A DNA stretch of 64,000 nt from Guyanagaster necrorhizus. Taxonomy: Eukaryota; Basidiomycota; Agaricomycetes; Agaricales; Physalacriaceae. The stretch is taken from NCBI RefSeq assembly GCF_019112545.1, contig NW_025064888.1, positions 1,536,671 to 1,600,670 of the forward strand. The letters are read 5' to 3'. A program made the position numbers and the translations under genes. The notes below the pieces were generated by a model that had not been told where the DNA came from, ran no database searches, and saw only the letters and a list, made by a program, of their open reading frames with translations. Positions within the stretch are counted from its first letter, which is position 1, and every line of letters starts with the position of its first letter. Positions 25,676-36,705 of this stretch are shown piece after piece.

Positions 25676-26690
25676 ATGCCCCGAGCAGAACCCACCAAGG
25701 TCGCTCATTCGACGACGACGACGACAACGACGACGACAACTACAACTTTGACTCTGGCTGGAATGTCGTCGACTGCGCAGGGAACGACTGCTGGCGCTAA
25801 GAAGAAGCATATATGTGGTACCTGTGACCGCGCGTTTACGACGAGCGGCCATCTTGCACGACATTCGCGAGTCCACACTGGCGAGCGGAACCACAAGTGT
25901 CCGTTCCCAGGCTGTGAGACGAGGTGTTCGAGGCAGGACAACCTCCAACAGCAGTGAGTTCCAATTAGCTAATCCATCTCCCACCACCACACCGCCACTG
26001 ACGGGCCTCATCCAAAGTTATCGTATCCACCTGTCCCCAGGGTCACGACGCAACTCGGCGCGCTCAGTCATCTCACGCGTCATGAACAGCCCCACCAAAC
26101 GCGGTTTGTCGCCGCCCCCCGCCCTCGAGCCCGCGAGGCTCTACAGCCACCAATCGCAGTCCCCGCCCGACTCCCCACCGCCCCTGACGCAAGCGACGCT
26201 CCCCGCGACGGCGCTGCGCTCCCCCGAGCCCGCCTCCCCCGACTCGCCCTACTCCCACCTTTCCATGCCGCCCACGCCGACGTCGACCACGTACTCATAT
26301 CGCACCAGTACGTCCACCTACCAGGAGCAGCCTGGCTCTGGGTACACCTACGTCCACACGACGCCCTCCCCGCCGACGCAGTACTACGAGGTCGCCTCCT
26401 CGGCGTCCTCGCGGCATTCCATATCCCATATCTCGCCTCCCTCGCCCGAGAGCAACAGCTCGGGCCCGCCGACGCCCGCGTCGTATCCTGCGGTGTACGA
26501 CCAGGCGGAGTACCGGTACGAGAGTCCGCCCCCGGTGTTGGCGCCCATACAGGGCGGGCGGCGCGATTCGCTGGGTGTGGCGGAGAGGCACTATATCCAC
26601 CAGCCACAGCCGTATTATCAGCAGGAGGTGAGCCTTGGGCATGGAGCGTGGAAGGGTGGCTTGAAAGGTGGTTTGGTCCAGCAGACCTAG
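25676..26690 (+). CDS. Nrg1-like C2H2 zinc-finger transcription factor, 316 aa
   Basis: Sequence-specific DNA-binding regulator. Exons 25676-25953 and 26018-26690 join in phase (316 aa). The N-terminus carries a run of 12 Thr. Two tandem C2H2 fingers follow at about residues 44-97: HICGTCDRAFTTSGHLARHS, the linker HTGERNHKCPFPGC, then RQDNLQQHYRIH. The TTSGHLARH helix and the TGE(R/K)NHxCPF linker are the signature of fungal Nrg1/Nrg2 repressors. The last His of finger 2 is split by the intron (CA|T). The long C-terminal region is Pro/Ser/Tyr-rich and disordered, as usual. The acceptor is AAG rather than the commoner CAG/TAG. A role in carbon or stress repression would be by analogy with yeast only. 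Confidence 0.85.
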
Positions 26691-29600
26691 CTTAGAACCC
26701 GCTGGCCAGAGTAACTTATTATTCCCCCTACCCCTCCCACCAGCTCCCACTTTGCGTTGATCACTCGCAGTTATTAAATGTATCAACACCGTCGACATGC
26801 TGAGCTTTCTACTATCTCGTCCTCTATCTACTACTTACGGGTCCTGTCTATATAGTTGTGTAATTGTACTGTGGTATATAGTAAACGGTTCGAACAAAAC
26901 CGATTGGCATATTTCTCTGGGCTCGAATCCTGAAACCTGTCCGCCCAAACCGCCCACGAATGGTGCCTGCTCGTCCCAAAATGGGAGGCATTTAAATTAC
27001 AACACGCCACCACGTCGTCGCCCACCACCAACACCCCTCTAATCTTTTTTTTTTTTTGGAATTTCATCCTTCTCTCTCTCCTCATGTCTTTCTCTAATTG
27101 GCTTTCGGATTACCCGCGAATGGCCTTCCGCTTCTTTGTGGCAGATTCATCAATTGTGGTGGTACCCATGATGCGAAGGCGAGGTTCTAGGTCGTGGCGA
27201 CATCTGCAGCTCAATCTGCGACGGAGCAGGTGCTCAGTGCTTTCGAAAATACCGTTTCTTTGAAGAAGTCATGCCCTTGGGACGCCTCTTCCTTGCCTCT
27301 TAACCTGGTTATATGCCGCTATCTTCGACCTTGTATTGGTGTCTAGGATTTGTCTACCCCATTTCCTTTACCGGTAACAACGAACGCCTGCTCCATCTTT
27401 GACAACCATCTCTTTTCGCAGTCAACTTTGCAGCAAGGTGTTATCTCTTAGCGTTTCCTTGATCCGAGAGCACTCAAGGTTCTCCCTCGGTGTCTCCACA
27501 AGATACGTACAATCCCACTGCTATCACAGCGTTAACCCCTGTGCGCCAGCCGACTCGTCATATGCATCCACCACAGCATTCCTGCATGCTAATCAGGAGA
27601 CGTAACATACGCGCGAGGCACGACGGAGTTTTGACGGTGCATCAACCAAACGATGAAATTGACTGGAGGGTTGCTGCGGTTCACTGTGAGGCCGAGACCC
27701 GACGGGGTATATCCGAGGGACAGGATCTGGCCTACGATAGGTGCCGCCCATTGATGGTCGGGGATACCGCACTGGCTTTGGTATTCGTCCCCCCCTCCCC
27801 CTCTCGTTACGTTCGGATTGTTCTTTTGCATCTCGAAGGAAAAAAACGCTCGGACGCCGTGGTACGTGGCGGAGAACATCAGATTCGTATACTACAGAGG
27901 CGGAAACCAAAAAGTTATTTGGCAATGCCTGGATTGACATCAGTGTGATTGATGGTGGTCACGGTCGGGCGCACTTATCCACCGCCTCCCCCGTTTCCCA
28001 CGCGGCGCTCGGGGTCGGCACATATAAAATAAGCCCTCACATATTCCACCACATGTGTGTTGTATTCTAAACTGAGAGAGAGATAAAGAAAAAAAGATGT
28101 GAGTGCATGTTGAGGTTTAACACATCAATCAGAGATGGTTTAGTGCAATACAACATTATTATGTATTTTATGCACCGATTTCCACGTTCCTGGAACCGAG
28201 GTCGGCGTTGTAAGTTTCAGAGACGGAAGAGAGGACCCAGCAGTGCGAATATCTTCTCACGTTGAGATGTACGGTGTTTCCCAACAACACTCTTCTAGCT
28301 TCGAAGAAGCTCGATGGTGCACTGGTTGGTTCGTGCTGATTAGAGACCTCACATGTGTTTTGATGCACGGGCATACAATCGAATATTCGTCATCTGGTCT
28401 CACGCACGCAGGTAAAGCCGAGTTTTGTCGTAACGGAGGGCGGTGAAACCTCTCTTGCGGCGGCAGAGGCAGCAAGATTGGTTCTTCCCCCCCCACAGCA
28501 TGATAGGAGGCCGAGGTTGACACGTGATGGAGTGAGCAGCTTTCCAGACCTCGCAGCACTGGTATGTTATTTTTTTTTTTTTGTTCCCTTGAGTCGGATA
28601 CGTTAATTACCTCGCTGATGTTCGTCACAAAAGGAAAAGCACGTACTAATATCAAGAGGCTAGTATGGAGAAGGATGTGTTACGCGTGGCCTAGAACACA
28701 CCAATAAATGAACCAGTGGACAGACGCTGAGGTGATGCTTCTCCCTCCCTCTGTTGAAGGTTAGCCATATACCGATAATAGAACGAATTCGGGCCGATCT
28801 CTCCTACTTGTCCTTCTTTATTATACAAGCCAAAGGCACCTGCTTCTTCCGCGAGGGCGCTTCTACCATCTGCTTGTCGATTCAACTCCACTATATCCGT
28901 GATCTCAATATCATACTGTCCGAATCTGTCGGACGCGGGGCCGCCCAAGGGAACTAGTGTTTCGTTCATTCTCATGTCAAATCCCTAACTGCAGTCGAGT
29001 AAGCATTACATGTTGTTCCCCCCCCTCCAACTGGCACATTGGGTTGGGGGGGGGAGTTTCTGAGTGGCGGCCCACGAACACGAACACGAACACATACATG
29101 CATCTACACGTGTTGATTCCCACCTTCCGTTTTTTTTCATTCACGTGCATGCATACATAAATCGGACCCTGTTTCGCGTCATATATTTCCGGGACCTGAT
29201 TGCTTCTCCGAACCGTTGAACCCTGTGACGCGACGAGCCGAGGGATCCGGCGTTGATTCTCAAAAGCTTCCGGTACTGGTGGCTTCGGATGGGGTGCTCC
29301 TTTGTTTTTCCCACTCTGATCAACCGGGGGGCGAGGCTGGCTTCTCTCCGAGTCGGGGGTTGTTGGCGAAATAGGCGATGTCGGTGTACAGGTACGTACG
29401 TATGTACCAACTTAATGTGTTTTTTTTCGACAGGAAACCGTACTCGAGTTTCGGGGAACGGAGAAAGGTATTCAGTTGGAGAGGAAGTTGTTGGTGATTC
29501 CACATCTTGATTAATGATTAATGATTCTTTAAGAACCTGTACTCGGCGTTTATCTGCGCTTCCTCGCAAGTATGTTTTTCTAAAAAAACGATGATGGCAG

Positions 29601-29781
29601 GCTAGATGTCGAAGCTTTCTTCTAAATTTTCTCGGTTAATTGGCAAATATGTGGGTCCTCGTACTCACGCTGGACACTGGGGCCGCTTGATCACTGGGTC
29701 CGTCCTGTCCTCGTGACCTCAATTTGCCTTTGGCCTGCCGCGGCCCGGCCCCCATCAAAAGTCATCATCTCTTTCCCTACC
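26691..29781. other. Intergenic, no confident gene
   Basis: Frames at 27490-27948 (+), 27589-27879 (-) and 28691-28975 (-) are open but match nothing I know. The last one (94 codons, acidic, starting MRMNETLVPLGGP) is the least improbable small protein. Simple-sequence patches: (CGAACA)n at about 29073-29092, G- and C-runs near 29020-29055, and tacgtacgta-like alternation near 29395. Confidence 0.4.
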
Positions 29782-31105
29782 ATGCAACCACCTCTGCCAC
29801 AGGAACTTATCGACGAGATTATCGATCGTATGCAGGATAATATCCTAGCCCTGAGAGAATGTTCTCTGGTGGCTCGTTCGTTCCTGCCTTCCAGTCGCAA
29901 GCACCTTTACTCCCACGTCATAATCTTCCAATCTGGCATTGACGCGCCGTTGCCTAACTGCTTTGTTGGTAGCAAGTTTACATGCCAATCGTTGTACAAC
30001 CTCCTTCGGGAAGACTTCTTCCCCGTTGCCCCCCTTGTCAAGTTCCTTAGCATACAGGATGGCCTAGAGGGCACTCCAGGCTATCTAGTTCATAGGGAGA
30101 AAGTTAGATTCCCCTTCATTCTTAATTTACTCCGAAATCTGCAACGTGTATCTATTTCCAGTCATCGGGGCTCCTTATCTTGGGATGCGAACGAAACTCC
30201 TCTCACATCTTTCCTCGAGACGTTTCGATCGCCGTCACTGACGTCTCTTGATCTCGATAATCTCACTTTCTCCAGTTTTGAAGGCATTGCGCGTATTTTA
30301 TATGAATGCAGCCCCACTGTCAGGCATTTATCGCTCAACTACATCACGATATTCTCGAGGGACATAAATATCGAAAGGCTCCGGGCCAAATACGATGGCC
30401 GTCATCTCTGTCTTGAGTCGCTTCGACTCGTTGAAGATGACCTAGGTCTCATATCCAGATTCATACTGCACGAGTTCTCTCCATTGAGGATAGACTGCCT
30501 CCGCGAGCTTTCTATCACCTCAAACCGTCATAATTCCCTCGCACGGCTCGTAGCGAGCACCCGTGATACACTCGAGCATCTCGATTTTTTCGTGAACCAC
30601 AACGGTAATGCACCAGATCCCCCACATCTATCTAATCTAATCCGCTAACGCCTTGAAACAAGGGGACATCGCCGCGCCCTTGTGCATGGACGACCACAGG
30701 CGCCTCAAATCCGTATATATAAGTATCGGCCACCAAGTTACGAACCTGGCCTGGATAGGCTCCATCCCGCTCAATCCCACGATCGAAACGCTCACGCTCG
30801 AACTGGTCAGCCCCGATGTGTCTGAGAAGGCGTTGCTATGGGCTCAGCTGGACGCCCGTACGTCGGGAGCCTCATTACGCGAGGTGAACGTAAACCTCCA
30901 CGGTCTCAGTCGTCCGAGCCGTAATTCCCACTCGTGTGAGCCATATGCGTGCCGCGATTACGATGACTATACAGTAACAGTGGCCCCACAACATGGATCT
31001 GCGTTCGTGGAGGATAGGCTGCCCACCCTGCGAAGCAAGGTTCGGTTGGTGGTTCAAGAAGTAGCGCGTATGTCATTTTTCTACGGTCGAAAGTGCGGGA
31101 GGTGA
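29782..31105 (+). CDS. F-box/LRR-type protein, 421 aa, two exons
   Basis: F-box-type adaptor candidate. Exons 29782-30604 and 30663-31105 join in phase to 421 residues. The start is set at MQPPLPQELIDEIIDRM rather than an upstream in-frame ATG, because the F-box LPQELIDEII begins right after it. The F-box continues LRECSLVARSFLPSSRKHLY (typical of the basidiomycete form CSLVCRSW.P.SR..L) and is followed by irregular leucine-rich repeats to the end. The intron (58 nt) has GTAATG at the donor and a GCTAAC branch 14 nt before an AAG acceptor. Without removing it the frame stops at TAA, so the intron is needed. Confidence 0.82.
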
Positions 31106-33274
31106 TGGTTGATTTTGTTTAGAACGAAGATTGCAAGCTGGGGGTATGTGGTTCCGGCACCTGGAGTTCATTTGATGGGGGAGGGCCCCACATTGCTCGC
31201 CGACTGTATTAGAGAAGTTGATTCGGGAGGGTGAACATATGCCTAGCGTATATATTTCCATGACACTACGAGCGTTCTTGTATCGGCTATTTTCTCTTAA
31301 CATTGGTCCAGTGGTCTTCTGTTACTACCGTCCTGCGTCGACGGGCCGTCTGGTTAGGCTGGCAGTTGGTGCGAGGCATTGCATCCGTCCAGCACTCGGC
31401 GGAAGATGCTTACTAGAACCAGACCAAGCCCCTCATACAGCCACCAGCAGGGTGTCGCAGGGACCATCATCGATAGCCTCAAAAGTGATCTAATGTGGGG
31501 AAGGATCATTCTGATACAAGTAAGAATGCATCAGGTCCTCCGTTATCACCGCCGTCGTGCCTCAACCGTTGGCAGTATATAGCGTAGCTTAAAGGGTACC
31601 ATTCATTTCGCTAAAGTTTGAAACGTGTGAATTGTTGTTTTTAGTTAGCGGGCGTCGTCCGACGACGTAGATTACTGCCTTATTATTAACATATCATGCG
31701 GGGTGTTAACCCCGAGTGACGACGCTACTAAGTCCAGTGCGCCCACCTTGATCGTATCACTGGTCCAGTAACTTGTTAAAATTACATCATGTAACGAACT
31801 CAGAAACTGGAGTTCCAGAAGAGAAAAAATTTTTCTCTGTGATGATCATAGTTGCTCACGATGATGGTCGCGTATACGCCACACATCCTCTGAGGTCTTT
31901 CTCTCCCGAGAGCCTGGCCACGTTGCCATTGACTTCCATCATATATTCATTACCTGGCAGTTGTCGTCAGTCGCTACCGCGGCCTTTGTACAATTCAGGC
32001 AATCATGCTACGAACCTCGGATAGGTATATGCATCATTTTGAGGTTGCGTCATTTCACCAACTCGAAGATAAGGAGAGAGAGATACGAGCGGTGAGGGGT
32101 AAACTACAAACACATCAGCCAGGGTTTACAGGGTTTTTAATCAGGAGCAACAGTAGCATCACTCCAGTCGATAATGTTCCTTTCTGGGACGAAGAGGATT
32201 ACTCAGTTCAGCTTCCATTACCCCCTGGCTTCATGCGAAATACCTACGCAGCAGTCAAAGTCAATAAAGTTTCGCGTTTCAGATGAGCACCCACAGCACT
32301 GTTGGGTAGAGGGGCTGCTCACACAATAAATAGTCGATCACACTTGAAGTCGATCACAAAACAAAGTACCTTCTCTGGAACCTTGCTGAGTACCTGGACC
32401 CGGCACCGACCCGTAAGAAGATATTTTAATCCCTGAGCGGTTCACTTACCCGTATCAAGGGAAACCCTGATCGTGGACTGGTCTGGAACCGCGGGGGGCG
32501 GAGGGAGTAGTTCAAAAAGAGATCCCTCAAACAATGTGCTGTTTACCGCCGTGACAAAGTTCACAGGTGAAATATGGCAAGAGATAAAGGAAATGTCGTA
32601 CTTGATTTGGAGGGAGAATATGATCTATATGAAGCTAGGCTGCGAAAAGCTTTTCTTTTTTCTTTTTTGGGAGCCGGCAGAGATGTAATGCTTCAAAGCC
32701 CAGAGCGATCTCTGATATGCAAGTTGACATGCTACGGGTGCAGATCTCGAAGCACCGGCATCAATTTCGAATAGAAACCGCTGCAGATCCGACATTCAGA
32801 GCTCGCCTCTAATGAAGAGGGAATTTTATTGATTCAGCAAAAGCGAAAATCGGATAAAATATGGTAACATACCAGCGATGAAGATTTAGGGATGGGCTTC
32901 GACAGACCAACGGTACGGCCGCGGTATCGTGTCGAAAGATGTTTTAAAGTCACGGTATATCTCGGAGAAGAGATGATAAACGGTTGCACAGATTACAAGG
33001 GAAAGCAAGCAATGAATGCCATGTCACTTATCTTCCAGGGGATCGTAACGTCGCAGAGCCCAGCTATATCGCCCAAATAAGAATATATCTACACTTATTG
33101 GAGGTCGACCGAGGGTCCGGTTCAGGTCTGAAAGGAATAGCATATACTGAAAGCGTGATCAAAGCTCAACATTCAATCAGTCTTCCCTGGTTCCTTGAAC
33201 CATCGGGTGCGATATGCAAAGTCTGGGCGCATTTTTGGAAAAATACAAGAAAAATATCAAAGCAAAAGGATTGA
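31106..33274. other. Intergenic, no confident gene
   Basis: Only short frames. 32005-32286 (+) ends FWDEEDYSVQLPLPPGFM and could be a last exon, but I found no partner exons. Confidence 0.45.
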
Positions 33275-33376
33275 GGGCTCAACCGGGAGTTGAACCCGGG
33301 ACCTCGCACATAATGCTAGCATAAGCACAGGATTAGTCACCCCGAAGCGCGAATCATACTACTAGACCATTGAGCC
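33275..33376 (-). tRNA. tRNA-Pro(CGG) with a 30-nt intron
   Basis: The minus strand folds as a tRNA. The acceptor stem is GGCTCAA/TTGAGCC with discriminator C. The D-arm region is TGGTCTAGTAGTATGATT. The anticodon stem is CGCGC/GTGCG with loop TTCGGG..T, so the anticodon is CGG (proline). The T-arm is CCCGG/CCGGG with loop GTTCAAC (A/B boxes intact). A 30-nt insertion sits one base 3' of the anticodon (37/38), the canonical position for nuclear tRNA introns. Removing it leaves 72 nt, normal for tRNA-Pro. Confidence 0.95.
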
Positions 33377-35058
33377 ACATAGTTTTGTGGCTCTGCTCCT
33401 TCAAGATCAATCCATCAAAGTTTCTGTCATCGCTCCAACCTTCGCGTAAATCTTATCCTCAATCCCTCCTCAAGGCTCCAATGTCCCATTCCCATAAATG
33501 AGATATCTGTGTAACGAGTGCACGAATTCTTCTCGGGCCCCCCTTAGACTTTGTTACATACTACCATCGAAAACTTTATACATATCTATCCACCGTTATA
33601 GAGCCATAGGCTTGGCTCATGGGTCACTACATAATTACTTCTCGTCACCGTGCCGATCATTAATAGCTTCTCCCCCCATCCGATTTGCCACAACATTTAT
33701 CCGCCTCGTGCAGGTCGTCCACCCATAAATAGCCTTTTTCAAGCTGGTTCAAATTGGATCTTTCGCATCCGAACCTGGCCCCCAGGGCGGAAGGAGGGAG
33801 CACCTTCCCGATCGAGGACAAATTTCTCCCGTTCTCTTTTTCTTTCCTTTTCTTTTCATTTGGCTAGCGTCTTTATAAATGGACTCACAGCCCCGATGTC
33901 AGCCTCCACACCTCGGTTCGGTGGAATGTGTTACTCAGACGGCTCTGGTTCTTCTTCACCTCCAAGGGATAGTGCTGTGGCTCACTTTAACACAGCCCAT
34001 GCCCTAACAAGAGAAAGTGTATCCGAGCACAGAGAATAGTGTGTTCCCTGTCATGATGATTAGAAGTTCTAGACGCGCCTTGATGTGGCGATGATTTTCG
34101 ATCCCATTCAATTATCACAACTCCCTTTATCATGGATCTAGACACAGGATAGTCGGCTGCTTCAATGGCTTCTCGAGTTCTCTCGTACGGTATACTTATT
34201 GGCCAATCCCTGCCTGTTAACATATATATATATATGGCTTTCACTACCCTCTGCAGGCATCTCTGGGTGGAACCATTCTGAGGCGTCTCTGCCGGCGAAC
34301 GCGGGAAACAATTGTCGTAATTTTGGAGAGCATGATATGTCGCAGAATGGGCTCTCATGACCCAAGAGGCCAGCCACCACCACGAGGACAGAAAAATTGG
34401 CCGCCACGGCGAAACCCGAGTGATCAGGTAGAGTGTGTCTTTCGTTTGAGTAGACAGAGTTTTATTAACACAGAACAATACAAAATAAAGGCGAAGATCC
34501 TGCAGCTCCCGGTAAGCAGAGGTATCTATCTAGCCTTCCGACTCTCTAAGAATTTACACAGCGAAAAGACTCCGAAGATGATGATAACCAGCCAGAAAAG
34601 TCTCATAAGTCACCAGCTTTCGACGCAATATAGTCGGCTGCGTAAATAGCTCCTCAGCGGAGAGTTCGTCTGTGCGGTATGTTCGATTCGGTTACCACGC
34701 CTTGTATTGATTGTTTGGCGAAAGGTTTAGAAGAAGGCGGGTACGTCGCTCGTCATCTTCATCGTGCAGCGAAGCTGCTAACCCAAGTCGGACGATGGCA
34801 GAAATCATAGATTAGCATAATAATAGAACAGTGGAATTTTTTAAAAAAGATCAAAAAACCGCGAAAGAACTACATTTCCCGATGAGAATGAAGAGCTCTT
34901 ACTTCAATATGTAGACACAGCAGATAATTACAAATAAAGTAAAGACGCGGTCACATCCAACCAACCAAATGTTCTTACGAATACGATCCCGAACAAAAGA
35001 GGAAAAGTATCAATTTTCGAAACAAACCAATAATGAACAAAAGAACGCGAACACCGTA
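33377..35058. other. Intergenic, no confident gene
   Basis: A 47-codon frame at 33896-34039 (+; MSASTPRFGGMCYSDG) and minus-strand frames at 33987-34478 are open but unrecognised. An AT dinucleotide run lies at about 34220-34234. Confidence 0.45.
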
Positions 35059-36705
35059 TTATAACAGGACAGCACCAACGTAAGAGGTTATCAAAGCAAG
35101 TCCAGCCGAAAACACATATCTACGCCATCCATGCACGGACCGATTAGAAAGCGCGCCAGAGAACTCCTCCGAGAAATCGGTAGCCTGCCCTCGTGACGAT
35201 CCACTTTTTCGGACGGATGATGGTGGCTAATCACAGAAACGGTGAGCTATATCCCACTTGCATGCACTTCAGGACTTACCGATGTGGTGGCAGTCAAGAA
35301 AGCTGTAACCTGCACACGTGATGATCGACTTGTTGGGACTGCCGGAATGGATGATGGTGGCTGATCACAGAAACGGTAAGCTATATCCCACTTGCATGCA
35401 CTTTAGGACTTACCGATATGATTGTAGAAGGAGGGGTAGTACTTGTAGTGGGGGTGCCGCCTGGAGATGTGACGGTGGTGCACAGCGAGGAGGGAGGCAT
35501 GGGGTGGGCAGCAGGCGTCCAGGCCTGTCCTTGCAACCAGGTCAACCCATCGTAAACGCCCATAGGCTAGGGACAGTTATATAGATATGGATCGGAAGAG
35601 ATATCCAAACGTGAACGTACCTCGCCACTCTCACCCTGGCACGATTCGAATAGTCCGGGGTCGTAATTAGCAGGCATGTTCCATGCACAACCCATTACGT
35701 CGTATATGTGTTGGCCTGCCACAAGAGTGAGGAATGGAAAAAGCCTGAGGTGGAAGGGATACCCACACCACACTGCACCGTTGGGCCTTTCAGGGTTACA
35801 TGCCCGGAAGCAGAATTGGTCGGAACCTATGAAGCTCTGCAATTTCGATCAGCACATACAACCCGGTAGTAGTGGAACTATGGTCTACCGTCCAGTCGTG
35901 TATTTGCTGGAGAGCTCCGAACGCTGATGAAAAGACTAGACCTCCAACTGGGTTACCTAAATAAATCGCCGTCAGAAAAATCCGAAGACGCTTTGACTGG
36001 ACGCGTACCATTTCCATCTGTTCCGTGGGGATCCAGCTCTGCTCCAAGGTCGCCACCTGGGATATTTATCTTTGTTAAAAGTCCAACGCCTGTGACTTGG
36101 ACCTGCGAGAGATGTAAGGATTCAGTACACGGTTGCTCGTCTTTCGCTTTGACTCACAAAGTCGGGCGTCTTGACGAAATGAGCGCCGGTGATAGTGCCG
36201 TCCGGGATCGTGCGAGTACCATAGCCTTGCTACGAGAAGATAAGAAATCGACGTAAATACGTGACATGAAGAATATTCGCCTGAAGACACCAAGAAACTT
36301 CGAAACGCTACACGAGTTGAATAAGCCTAAGCCGCAGGTGACTCAAATTTCGCTGAACATACCTCAGTCTCTCCAACGGTGGAGTTCGGGCCCAGGTCAG
36401 GGGGACCCCAGAGGCAGCTGCATGAGATTAAGACGGGGATGTAAGCCAGCTATCAAGGCAACTTACAAGTCCTGGATACCATTAACTGCCGGGAACGTTA
36501 GCGTGCGCCTGTTAGATGACTGTAAAGGCCACTTACTGTAGGCATTTTGACAGTTCGACTTTTGGTCGTTTCTTGTGCCGCACTGGTTGGTACCAGCCTG
36601 GCCCTCTGCGGATGTTGCGGGAGCGTTGCTCGGTAGATAGTTAGAAGTGTATTGAGCATAAGCGACACCGGCAACCGAAGAGAGGAGAGCAAATGGAGAA
36701 ACCAT
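35059..36705 (-). CDS. Secreted, probably GPI-anchored 'macrofage activating glycoprotein'-like protein, 356 aa, 12 exons
   Basis: Extracellular/cell-wall protein of a family conserved in Agaricomycetes, molecular role unknown. Exons 36705-36537, 36485-36467, 36417-36363, 36307-36281, 36229-36158, 36102-36009, 35956-35889, 35836-35767, 35715-35621, 35566-35414, 35360-35280 and 35226-35059 all join in phase (1071 nt). Signal peptide MVSPFALLSSVAGVAYAQ. Family blocks in order: NQCGTRNDQKSNCQNAY, INGIQDFCLWGPP, RFEVSWCLQ, GYGTRTIPDGTITGAHFV, KINIPGGDLGAELDPHG, NPVGGLVFSSAFGALQQIHD, SDQFCFRAC, QHIYDVMGCAWNMPANY, and PMGVYDG. Then a Ser/Thr-rich stalk and a C-terminal hydrophobic tail YVFSAGLALITSYVGAVLL, as in GPI-anchored proteins. 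Oddities: a 19-nt microexon (exon 2), a 51-nt GC-AG intron after exon 4, and a duplicated intron/exon start near the 3' end. Confidence 0.88.
35223..35425 (-). repeat. Tandem duplication of an intron plus exon start within the glycoprotein gene
   Basis: 35223-35285 and 35357-35418 are near-identical (exon end ATCG, GTAAGTCCT, a shared ~51-nt intron body with ATGCAAGTGGGATATAGCT, acceptor, then CCACCATCATCC). The duplication spans the whole intron and the start of the next exon and keeps phase 0, adding a 27-codon Ser/Thr-rich exon to the stalk. Confidence 0.85.

Noticed and set aside
26080..26798. Long minus-strand frames opposite the zinc-finger gene
   Set aside because: GC-rich shadow of the Pro/Ser-rich coding strand; Arg/Gly-rich peptides only.
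26920..26960. tRNA B-box-like ggctcgaatcc
   Set aside because: No acceptor or anticodon stem can be formed around it; a similar string at 23680 also fails.
30605..30662. Apparent frameshift splitting the F-box gene into two ORFs
   Set aside because: Explained by a 58-nt intron with GTAATG donor, GCTAAC branch and AAG acceptor that keeps phase.
36230..36362. Single 133-nt intron in the glycoprotein gene
   Set aside because: Too long for this gene, and it would drop the conserved RFEVSWC block; two introns (one GC-AG) around a 27-nt exon fit better.
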